Shown here: in pieces, positions 1 to 5,268 of the stretch | Position numbering within the stretch: the stretch's first letter is position 1 | Layout of the letters: every line of letters begins with the position of its first letter | Position numbers and translations under genes: made by a program | Origin: Syntrophobacterales bacterium | GTDB taxonomy: Bacteria > Desulfobacterota > Syntrophia > Syntrophales > JAAYKM01 | Assembly (NCBI GenBank): GCA_031285215.1 | Contig: JAITWQ010000048.1 | Span: 1 to 5,460, forward strand | Length of the DNA stretch: 5,460 nt | Direction: 5' to 3' | The notes under the pieces: generated by a model | Seen by the model: the letters and a program-made list of their open reading frames with translations, nothing else | Database searches by the model: none | Told to the model about the DNA's origin: nothing

Positions 1-140
1 TGTATCACGCAAAACGTAACCTAGAAGCAAAGTTGTTTTAAAATTTCGCTTAATGTTTGGTCGTTGTTATGTTTTACATCTTTTTTATCTAACAGAGCAA
101 AACCTAATCAACTATGTGCCCATATTATCCAAAACACGGC
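1..140 (+). other. Tail of an upstream integron cassette (partial)
   Basis: This AT-rich stretch lies left of the first attC-like site and should be the 3' part of a preceding cassette. A reading frame open from the window edge (3-41) ends at TAA and reads YHAKRNLEAKLF. It could be the C-terminus of that cassette's gene, but it is too short to recognise and no homology can be claimed. The rest, 42-140, is non-coding as far as can be seen: stops occur in the frames and there is no convincing ribosome binding site. ATCTAAC near 87-93 also fits the core consensus RYYYAAC by chance, but it lacks the conserved flank seen at 141. Confidence 0.35.
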
Positions 141-278
141 GTCTAACGAGGCGGTGTGGCGCGATAACACGGCAAATACTTGGTGTTATAAAAAAATATT
201 GGCATATTTAACATTAATTTTAATGAAATAATTTATTGGCCTTTACCGCAACCTCGCCAAGCCGCTGGGACGTTAAGC
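141..278 (+). other. attC recombination site 1 (end of upstream cassette)
   Basis: The left core GTCTAAC (141-147) fits RYYYAAC and the right core GTTAAGC (272-278) fits GTTRRRY. The flanks of the cores, GAGGCGGTGTGGCG on the left and CGCCAAGCCGCTGGGAC on the right, are imperfect inverted copies of each other, as needed for the folded bottom-strand substrate of an integron integrase. The same flanks recur at 753-880. The centre is AT-rich and differs from the other two sites, as expected when attC sites come from different cassettes. It contains a small inverted repeat, ATAACAC with GTGTTAT. At 138 bp the site is within the size range of long attC sites. The predicted crossover is between G272 and T273. 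Confidence 0.8.
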
Positions 279-874
279 GCAAGCGGGCGACAGCGCAGTA
301 GGACAGCTAGGAAACAATGACGAATTAATCGAAAAGGGACAAATTATGGATGAGATAGAAAAATTAAAAAAAGCAAGGGATTTAGAAACCGAATCATGGA
401 AAGATTCAAAAAACATGGAACGAATAGGGCATGAGATTATTGCTATTTTGAAAGATGTGCTAAAACAAAACCCTGAAAATGTCATTGCATTAACCAATTT
501 AGGAGCGATGTATTCTAATTTTGCGAAATACGATGAAGCCTTTGACTTTTTGAAACAAGCCAAGAATTTGAATTTTATTGACTATAATCTGTATCATAAT
601 TTGGGAGTTGTATCAATAGGCTTGAAACGAGAAAGAGAAGCGAAGAAATATTTCAAAGCCTCTTCAACAATGGAAACAAATGAACTGACATTCAGTGCAT
701 ATATTGATTTTCATGCTCTATAAATCGAAGGAAAAGATAACAAAATGCCAGCGCTTAACGAGGCGGTTTGGCGTAATGGCGGCAGTAGCCCGCAGAAAGT
801 GCAGTGCGGATTTGGAAGTTTACCGCCCGCCCGAAGTTCAGTGTAAGCCGCCACTACGCCAAGCCGCTGGAACG
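273..874 (+). mobile_element. Integron gene cassette 1 (TPR protein)
   Basis: This 602-bp unit runs between the predicted crossover points of attC1 and attC2. It holds one gene in the usual orientation, reading toward its own attC. Its start core (GTTAAGC, 272-278) is the exact reverse complement of its attC left core (GCTTAAC, 753-759). A cassette should show this, because both ends form one attC in the excised circle. No promoter of its own is obvious, so it may depend on an external one. Confidence 0.75.
346..723 (+). CDS. Small TPR-repeat protein, cassette-borne
   Basis: This 125-residue protein has two good tetratricopeptide repeats, at about residues 46-79 (L52, G53, Y56, A65, L69, A72) and 80-113 (L86, G87, A99, F103). 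An amphipathic helix before them (about 27-43, ending in NP) looks like the second helix of an earlier repeat. The chain ends soon after the start of what could be another helix, so the fold is short and perhaps open-ended. TPRs bind other proteins or peptides; no catalytic motif, signal peptide or membrane segment is visible. The start is supported by AAAGGGA about 7 bases upstream of ATG. A tiny frame (ATG at 317, M-T-N-stop) with its own AGGAAA lies just before it. The gene is the only one in cassette 1 and is AT-rich compared with the attC sites around it. The biological role is unknown. Confidence 0.85.
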   Translation: MDEIEKLKKARDLETESWKDSKNMERIGHEIIAILKDVLKQNPENVIALTNLGAMYSNFAKYDEAFDFLKQAKNLNFIDYNLYHNLGVVSIGLKREREAKKYFKASSTMETNELTFSAYIDFHAL

Positions 875-880
875 TTAGGT
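753..880 (+). other. attC recombination site 2 (belongs to cassette 1)
   Basis: The left core GCTTAAC is at 753-759 and the right core GTTAGGT at 874-880. The arms pair well: the left arm (GAGGCGGTTTGGCG then TAATGGCGGC) is nearly the reverse complement of the right arm (GCCGCCACTACGCC then AAGCCGCTGGAAC). The few mismatches and extra bases are of the kind that give attC its strand polarity. The centre carries GGCGGCAGTAGCCCGC, repeated at attC3. It is 128 bp long and the predicted crossover is between G874 and T875. This is the best formed of the three sites and probably functional. Confidence 0.85.
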
Positions 881-940
881 GGGTAGCACGCAATAGTAAA
901 CGAAAAAACAAAAAATATGAAAACAAATAATTTGACAATA

Positions 941-970
941 TAGACATGAACAGTTTTTGAATATTATAAT
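941..970 (+). promoter_or_regulatory. Candidate promoter for the MBL-fold gene
   Basis: TAGACA (941-946) and TATAAT (965-970) with an 18-base spacer make a good sigma70-type match. Transcription would start around 976-978, leaving a leader of only about 9 bases before the ATG at 986 and putting the Shine-Dalgarno GGAG at the very 5' end. A nearby TTGACA (932-937) is a perfect -35 but is 27 bases from TATAAT, which is too far. The region is AT-rich, so chance matches are likely. Confidence 0.4.
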
Positions 971-975
971 TTAAT

Positions 976-979
976 GGAG
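976..979 (+). promoter_or_regulatory. Ribosome binding site that selects the ATG at 986
   Basis: GGAG at 976-979 lies 6 bases before the ATG at 986. The in-frame ATG at 974 overlaps this element and has no purine-rich site before it. The later start also places the positively charged KAKKK at the very N-terminus, as expected for a signal peptide. Confidence 0.6.
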
Positions 980-985
980 TATTAT

Positions 986-2092
986 ATGAAAGCAAAAAAG
1001 AAAACACTTGTAGTTTTGTCATTATTAGTTATTGCAATGCTATATTTTGGAGGTTGTGTAACACCAAAATTTGGAAGGGCACCAGAAGGAGAAATTTTAG
1101 AGAAGATTAAATTGTCTCCAAATTATCGTGATGGCAAATTTGTAAATCATGCACCAAGAATACCCAGAGAAGGCTCTTTTTTTAAAAATCTTCGCGAGTC
1201 TTTTTCTGAAAGAGCAGAAGATTTAAAACCCTCTATGCCGTTGCCATCAGTTAAAACCAATCTTATAGAAATTGACAGAAAAGAAGATGTTATGGTTTGG
1301 ATAGGAAATTCTTCTTTATTTATTCAAATAGATGGTGTTCGTTTCTTAATTGATCCAGTATTATTTTCGGGTTCGCCTGTGCCTTTTTTTAATAAACCTT
1401 TTCCCGGATCAGAAATTTATAAACCAGAAGACATACCAGATATTGATTATCTTTTAATTTCACACGATCATTGGGATCATTTGGATTATAAAGCAGTAAA
1501 ACGTTTAAAAAATAGAATAGGAAAAGTTATTTGTGGGTTAGGAGTTGGCGAACACTTCAGACAATGGAAATTTAATACAGCAGATATCGTTGAACTGGAT
1601 TGGAATGAAAGTATTACTTTGAAAGAAGGTATAATTTTGCATATTCTTCCTTCACAGCATTATTCTGGAAGAGCGTCTTTTGGAAGTGATAATACATTAT
1701 GGGTTTCATTCATGATTGAAGCACAATCATCAAATATTTACCTTAGCGGAGATACTGGCTACGGCAATCATTTTCAGGAAATAGGACAACAATTTCAAGA
1801 GATTGATATAGCGGTATTAGAATTTGGACAATATGGGTATAAATGGCGGGACATACATTTAATGCCAGATGATCTTCCAAAGGCTATCAATGATTTAACC
1901 CCCAAAAGGGTCTTTACAAATCATCATGCAAAATATGCACTAGCAAGACATTCATGGAAAGAACCGTTGGAAATTATTTCAAGACTTAATGAACAGGAAA
2001 ATCTGAATATAATAACGCCAATGATGGGAGAGTTGGTTTACTTAAATGATTTTTCTCAAATATTTACGAAATGGTGGGAAAATATAAAATAA
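986..2092 (+). CDS. MBL-fold metallohydrolase, probable lipoprotein (UlaG/NAPE-PLD-like)
   Basis: This 368-residue protein begins with a signal peptide: KAKKK, a hydrophobic run (about 7-21), then FGGC with C24 as a likely lipidation site. The lipobox is imperfect, with F at -3. It is therefore probably membrane-anchored and faces the periplasm or outside. After a linker (about 25-100) comes a metallo-beta-lactamase fold. It has the metal motif HDHWDH (160-165, pattern HxHxDH), H225 in SQHYSGR, D256 in LSGDTGYG, and late histidines at H291 (DIHLMP) and H313/H314 (TNHHAKYAL). This layout matches the COG2220 group (UlaG, NAPE-PLD-like phosphodiesterases) rather than class B beta-lactamases. The family hydrolyses phosphodiester, lactone or lipid substrates; the substrate here cannot be told. 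All expected metal ligands appear present. An alternative start at 974 would add four residues. Confidence 0.88.
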   Translation: MKAKKKTLVVLSLLVIAMLYFGGCVTPKFGRAPEGEILEKIKLSPNYRDGKFVNHAPRIPREGSFFKNLRESFSERAEDLKPSMPLPSVKTNLIEIDRKEDVMVWIGNSSLFIQIDGVRFLIDPVLFSGSPVPFFNKPFPGSEIYKPEDIPDIDYLLISHDHWDHLDYKAVKRLKNRIGKVICGLGVGEHFRQWKFNTADIVELDWNESITLKEGIILHILPSQHYSGRASFGSDNTLWVSFMIEAQSSNIYLSGDTGYGNHFQEIGQQFQEIDIAVLEFGQYGYKWRDIHLMPDDLPKAINDLTPKRVFTNHHAKYALARHSWKEPLEIISRLNEQENLNIITPMMGELVYLNDFSQIFTKWWENIK

Positions 2093-2166
2093 TAAAAATG
2101 GTGTATGGTGGTACAGCGTATTTCGTTGGGATTAAACGTACGAGCAAAGCGAAATGAGACACCTGC

Positions 2167-2247
2167 ACCTAACGAGACGGTTTGCCGTAATGGCGGCAGT
2201 AGCCCGCACCCGCCAGAAGCTCAGTGTAAGCCGCTTGGACGCAAAGC
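2167..2247 (+). other. attC-like site 3, shortened and probably inactive
   Basis: The left core ACCTAAC (2167-2173) and left arm are intact and closely match attC2, including TAATGGCGGCAGTAGCCCGC. The right half is damaged. Compared with attC2, 16 bases are missing between two copies of AAGCCGC, so most of the right arm cannot pair with the left. The centre is also shorter. The right core reads GCAAAGC (2241-2247) instead of GTTRRRY; it is two changes from GTTAAGC. The total is 81 bp against 128 and 138 bp for the others. Integrase would be unlikely to use it. Confidence 0.7.
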
Positions 2248-2279
2248 GCGTTCTTTGACGATAAAAGCAAACAAAGGAG

Positions 2280-2355
2280 TGGCGTCCCCACGGGGATTCG
2301 AACCCCGGTTACCGGCGTGAAAGGCCGGTGTCCTAGGCCTCTAGACGATGGGGAC
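2280..2355 (-). tRNA. tRNA-Glu (anticodon TTC)
   Basis: Read on the - strand, the 76-base gene starts GTCCCCA, which pairs perfectly with TGGGGAC at the 3' end. The discriminator is G and CCA is encoded (2282-2280). The anticodon stem CCGGC/GCCGG encloses CTTTCAC, giving anticodon TTC. The T arm has the standard GGTTCGAATCC sequence with a CCGGG/CCCCG-type stem, and the D arm is short with a variable loop typical of tRNA-Glu. Its 3' end points toward the cassette array. No neighbouring tRNA or rRNA is seen, so it appears to be a single-gene unit. Confidence 0.95.
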
Positions 2356-2362
2356 GTAAGAG

Positions 2363-2383
2363 GACTCTATTAAGATCAGAGTC
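2363..2383 (-). repeat. Inverted repeat in the tRNA-Glu leader
   Basis: GACTCT (2363-2368) and AGAGTC (2378-2383) form a perfect 6-bp stem with a 9-base loop. It sits between the candidate -10 box and the mature 5' end of the tRNA. It may fold in the precursor leader. There is no T-run, so it is not a terminator. It could also be chance. Confidence 0.4.
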
Positions 2384-2411
2384 ATATACTTGATAAGTGC
2401 AAAAGTATCAA
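2383..2411 (-). promoter_or_regulatory. Candidate promoter of tRNA-Glu
   Basis: On the - strand, TTGATA (2411-2406, one change from TTGACA) is followed after exactly 17 bases by TATATG (2388-2383, four of six). Transcription would start near 2376, about 20 bases before the tRNA. The spacing and position are good but the -10 box is weak. The rest of 2357-2507 is AT-rich and shows no gene. Confidence 0.5.
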
Positions 2412-2507
2412 TATGATAATTTTCTTTTTTCGATCTTTTTTTAGCCTTTCAAGGCATATCTCAAATAATCAGCTATAAAAACAACAACATATCATAATTT
2501 CGAACTG

Positions 2508-3041
2508 TTACACAATATCGGCATATCCCGCTTGTAGAGCATTTAAAGTCATGGCGAATAAGGATTTTTTAGAACCCATCAAATCCTGGGCGCTCCTCTG
2601 TAAAGCTTCCAGTGAGAGCAAAGAGGTGACTTTAACCATTGCCGCAAGCATGACCATATTAGCCGAACGCTCATTGGCAGCGTCGCGAGCCAGCTGATTG
2701 GCGGCAATAGGGTAGATACGGACATTTTCCTTCGCAGGAACATCGGAGATCAGATCTTCGTTGTAAATAAGTGTTGAGCCGGGCCTCATACGCGGAAGAA
2801 AAGCTGTTACAGATGGTTTATTCAAAGCAATCAAAACATCGGGAAAGGAAACAACGGGCGATGCAATCTCTTCGGAAGAAATACTGGTAGTACAATGGGC
2901 CGTGCCTCCGCGCATAGCGGCCCCATAGCAGGGGAGATACGAGACAAAAAAACCTTCCTGCATGGCGGCGTTTGCCAAAACATTACCCATCGTCAATGTT
3001 CCCTGGCCTCCGGAGCCTGAACAAAGAATAGTCTTTAGCAT
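2508..3041 (-). CDS. 2-oxoacid:ferredoxin oxidoreductase, gamma subunit (KorC/VorC-type)
   Basis: At 177 residues this has the usual length of the gamma chain. It has the nucleotide-like loop motif GSGGQG (9-14) and the family signature MRGGTAHC (43-50), followed by a Rossmann-like alpha/beta fold. In four-subunit 2-oxoacid oxidoreductases this chain helps form the CoA-binding part of the complex. It is cytoplasmic, with no signal or membrane segment. Its ATG overlaps the end of the beta-subunit gene by 7 bases, with AAGGA about 5 bases upstream inside that gene, so translation is probably coupled. It is the last gene of the operon. No canonical terminator is seen before the tRNA. The substrate cannot be told from this chain alone. 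Confidence 0.92.
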   Translation of the reverse strand: MLKTILCSGSGGQGTLTMGNVLANAAMQEGFFVSYLPCYGAAMRGGTAHCTTSISSEEIASPVVSFPDVLIALNKPSVTAFLPRMRPGSTLIYNEDLISDVPAKENVRIYPIAANQLARDAANERSANMVMLAAMVKVTSLLSLEALQRSAQDLMGSKKSLFAMTLNALQAGYADIV

Positions 3042-3799
3042 GATTTCCTTTTTTCCTCTCTTTTATCTGTCAAAACCTTGAGGGGAAACTCCTTCTCAAG
3101 GGTTGTGTGAATCCATTCGCAAGACTCGGAGGGACTTAATTTCCAATTTGTCGGACATGTCGATAAAATTTCTACAATAGAATAACCAAGCTGATCCACC
3201 TGCGTCTGAAAGGCGGTGCGGATAGCCTTTTTAGCTTTACGGATAAAAGCCGGTGATGTTACCGCGACACGCTCGGCATAGGCAACGCCGGGAAGAGGTG
3301 CGATCATATCCGTTATATGAAGGGTATAACCGTCCGCTTTAGGCTTGCGCCCTTCGGGAGTGGTTGTTGTTTTCTGCCATGCCAGCGTGGTGGGCGCCAT
3401 CTGCCCTCCCGTCATGCCATAAACAGCATTGTTAATAAAAATAACCGTGATACTTTCCCCTCTGTTGGCGGAATGGATAGTTTCCGCCGTGCCGATAGCG
3501 GAAAGATCACCGTCTCCCTGATAGGTAAAAACAAACAAATCGGGACGGACGGTTTTGATTCCCGTAGCCACAGCAGCGCCGCGGCCGTGGGATGATTCGA
3601 TCATGTCAATATCCAAATAGTCATAGGCAAGAACGGCGCATCCGGCCGGATTTACGCAAAACGCCTTTTCGCCTAATTCCATTTCGTCAAGAAGTTCGGC
3701 AATAATCCGGTGTACGACGCCATGGCCGCACCCAGGGCAGTAATGGCTGACAACATTTTGTTTATGGTATTTGGGCCAAGGATTTAATAATTTCATCAT
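3035..3799 (-). CDS. 2-oxoacid:ferredoxin oxidoreductase, beta subunit (TPP-binding, KorB-type)
   Basis: This 254-residue subunit carries thiamine pyrophosphate. It has the family motif CPGCGHG (21-27) and the TPP/Mg site GDGD (95-98) with NN (123-124) and YGMTGGQ (127-133). In the complex it binds TPP and decarboxylates the 2-oxoacid, passing electrons toward iron-sulfur centres. There is no fused ferredoxin domain, consistent with the separate delta gene upstream. AGGA precedes two adjacent ATG codons (3799 and 3796). The second has the better 6-base spacing, so the true start may be one residue later. It follows the alpha gene after about 31 bases and overlaps the gamma gene. KorB of the 2-oxoglutarate enzyme and the beta chain of the 2-oxoisovalerate enzyme look alike at this level, so the substrate stays open. 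Confidence 0.94.
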   Translation of the reverse strand: MMKLLNPWPKYHKQNVVSHYCPGCGHGVVHRIIAELLDEMELGEKAFCVNPAGCAVLAYDYLDIDMIESSHGRGAAVATGIKTVRPDLFVFTYQGDGDLSAIGTAETIHSANRGESITVIFINNAVYGMTGGQMAPTTLAWQKTTTTPEGRKPKADGYTLHITDMIAPLPGVAYAERVAVTSPAFIRKAKKAIRTAFQTQVDQLGYSIVEILSTCPTNWKLSPSESCEWIHTTLEKEFPLKVLTDKREEKRKSC

Positions 3800-3830
3800 C
3801 TATCCTTTTTTTCGTTTTCTGTTTTACTGG

Positions 3831-4889
3831 TCATGACTTTACGGCATCGCGGATGACATGGGCAAATTCATCCGGCTCAGGAATAATACCTCCCGGGCGG
3901 CCGTAAAAAAGTGTTTGCGCCCTCCCGTCCAAGGCCAAGCGTACATCTTCCACCATTTGCCCCGTACTCATTTCCAAGGCAATAAATTTTTTAACGTCTT
4001 TGGCAAGAGTATAAAGGATTTCACTGGGGAATGGCCATAAGGTAATGGGACGAATAAGACCGACAGACAACCCTTCTTCTTCCCGCAACTGGTTGATCGC
4101 CCCTTTGGCAATGCGGGCCGTTGTGCCATAAGCGACCACAATTACGTCGGCGTCTTCGGTGTGATAGGATTCATAACGAGTTTCGTTGGCCGTGATTGCC
4201 TCATACTTTTTAAAAAGATTCCAGTTGTGCTGCTCCATCTTGTTGCTGTCAAGAATCAAAGAAGCGAGGTAGCGGCTTTCTTTTCCTCCCCGGCCCGTAA
4301 GTGCCCATTCTTTTTTCGGAAGAGTCTGCGGGTCAATGAAATCGGGAAAAATAACCGGCTCCTTAATCTGCCCCATCATGCCGTCCGCCAGAAGCATAAC
4401 AGGGGTGCGGTAGCGATCCGCAATATCAAAGGCGAGGAATGTCATGTCGGCAATTTCCTGTATTGATCCGGGGGCAATAACAGGGGTGCGGTAATCGCCA
4501 TGACCGCCGCCGCGCGTTGCCTGAAAGTAATCGCCCTGGGCAGGCGCGATGTTGCCCATACCCGGGCCGCCCCGCATAATATTAACGATAACAGCGGGAA
4601 GTTCAAAACCGGAGAGGAAGGATAATCCTTCCTGCTTGAGGCTTATGCCCGGCGAAGAAGATGAAGTCATGGCCCTGACACCCGCCGCGGCAGCGCCGAC
4701 AACCATATTGATCGCCGCCAGCTCGCTTTCTGATTGGATGAAAGCCCCTCCAATCTTGCGCATGTGTTCCGCCATATATTCGCCCAGCTCATTCTGAGGC
4801 GTGATCGGGTAACCAAAATAAGCGCGGCAGCCAGCGCGAATGGCAGCTTCCGCCGCCGTATGATTTCCACTCATCAATATTTTATTCAC
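3831..4889 (-). CDS. vorB: 2-oxoacid:ferredoxin oxidoreductase, alpha subunit (VorB-like, 3-methyl-2-oxobutanoate type)
   Basis: This 352-residue alpha chain has the pyrimidine-binding domain first (about 1-185), with YPITPQNEL (27-35), the acidic SESE region (53-56), TSSSSPG (75-81) and MRGGPGMGN (105-113). A transketolase C-terminal-like domain follows (about 246-345). The pattern and length fit the VorB subgroup (2-oxoisovalerate:ferredoxin oxidoreductase) better than classical KorA, by recall of the family. The start is GTG (4889-4887), with GAGGTG a few bases upstream. The next ATG, at residue 6, would cut the conserved ILMSGN start. The gene overlaps the ferredoxin gene by 8 bases, implying coupling. 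The reaction is branched 2-oxoacid + CoA + oxidised ferredoxin giving acyl-CoA + CO2 + reduced ferredoxin. Specificity for 2-oxoglutarate is the main alternative. Confidence 0.92.
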   Translation of the reverse strand: MNKILMSGNHTAAEAAIRAGCRAYFGYPITPQNELGEYMAEHMRKIGGAFIQSESELAAINMVVGAAAAGVRAMTSSSSPGISLKQEGLSFLSGFELPAVIVNIMRGGPGMGNIAPAQGDYFQATRGGGHGDYRTPVIAPGSIQEIADMTFLAFDIADRYRTPVMLLADGMMGQIKEPVIFPDFIDPQTLPKKEWALTGRGGKESRYLASLILDSNKMEQHNWNLFKKYEAITANETRYESYHTEDADVIVVAYGTTARIAKGAINQLREEEGLSVGLIRPITLWPFPSEILYTLAKDVKKFIALEMSTGQMVEDVRLALDGRAQTLFYGRPGGIIPEPDEFAHVIRDAVKS

Positions 4890-5109
4890 AGTACACCTCT
4901 ATGGCCAGATCGGGACATACTAAAACGCAAGACATACAACCGGTGCATTTTTCCTGCTTTTTAGGCTCCGCATAGTGATAACCCATCTCATTAAGAGCCG
5001 GGGATGAAATCAAAATCTGGGGTTTGCAATAGGTTACGCAAAGAGCGCAGCCTTTACAGGCCTCTTGCTGTATCACCACCTGATATTTCTTTTTTGCTTT
5101 TGTTGTCAT
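4882..5109 (-). CDS. 4Fe-4S ferredoxin subunit of 2-oxoacid oxidoreductase (delta)
   Basis: This 75-residue protein has two CxxCxxCxxxC sites: C18, C21, C24, C28 and C55, C58, C61, C65. The first is followed by KP and the second by PD, as in the delta chains of Kor/Vor/Ior-type enzymes. It passes electrons from the TPP subunit to free ferredoxin. The N-terminus is lysine-rich and there is no signal peptide, so it is cytoplasmic. The ATG is preceded by AGGT at about 9-10 bases, a modest ribosome site. It is the first gene of the four-subunit run and ends inside the start of the alpha gene. A promoter for the operon could lie in the 159 bases upstream, but I see none that is convincing. Confidence 0.93.
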   Translation of the reverse strand: MTTKAKKKYQVVIQQEACKGCALCVTYCKPQILISSPALNEMGYHYAEPKKQEKCTGCMSCVLVCPDLAIEVYCE

Positions 5110-5176
5110 AAACGGTTTACCTGCTAACCATGTTATTCTTATTTTTTATATCCAATTATTCTAACACAAGCTTTAT

Positions 5177-5202
5177 CCATAAACCATGCAGTCTTTTTAT
5201 GG
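5177..5202. repeat. Inverted repeat upstream of the oxidoreductase operon
   Basis: CCATAAA (5177-5183) and TTTATGG (5196-5202) are perfect inverted copies, 7 bp each with a 12-base spacer, in the gap between the synthetase gene and the ferredoxin gene. An operator for a dimeric regulator is possible. The arms are AT-rich and short, so chance is a real alternative. No strong terminator is seen in this gap, so read-through from the synthetase gene is possible. Confidence 0.3.
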
Positions 5203-5268
5203 CCGCGAAAGAAAGATTTCCTCTTTAAATCCAAGGTCTTTATTTACGGCGGGGCAAGGCATACGGTT

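Larger units (their letters stand above)
875..2241 (+). mobile_element. Integron gene cassette 2 (MBL-fold lipoprotein)
   Basis: This unit of about 1.37 kb runs from the crossover in attC2 to the equivalent G in the decayed attC3. It carries one gene, oriented toward its attC. The start core GTTAGGT (874-880) is the exact reverse complement of ACCTAAC at 2167-2173, which confirms that the damaged third site belongs to this cassette. There are about 105 bases between the cassette start and the gene, enough for its own promoter. Because the right-hand attC is damaged, the cassette is probably locked in place. Confidence 0.7.

Noticed and set aside
273..563. 96-codon frame on the - strand
   Set aside because: It is the antisense of the TPR gene, which has a clear ribosome site and a recognisable fold.
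932..937. Perfect TTGACA as -35 of the MBL gene promoter
   Set aside because: The only good -10 box (965-970) is 27 bases away, and nothing at 16-18 bases resembles TATAAT.
695..1022. Open frames on both strands across attC2
   Set aside because: They cover a recombination site and the start of the MBL gene, have no ribosome site, and the peptides are low-complexity.
141..2247. CRISPR array
   Set aside because: There are three copies only, 128-138 bp long where complete, with gene-sized spacing and core sites; this fits attC and not CRISPR repeats.
2105..2320. Open frame of 71 codons on the + strand with a C-terminus reading RGFEPRLPA
   Set aside because: It runs through attC3 and the antisense of tRNA-Glu. 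That ending is the well known false translation of a tRNA T arm.
2436..2460. GCCTTTCAAGGC palindrome next to a run of T, as a possible terminator
   Set aside because: The T-run precedes the stem on the + strand and is an A-run after it on the - strand, so it fits a terminator in neither direction. The stem is only 4-5 bp.
3317..4964. Several + strand frames and one - strand frame inside the oxidoreductase genes
   Set aside because: They are shadows of genes whose family motifs are plain in the other frames.
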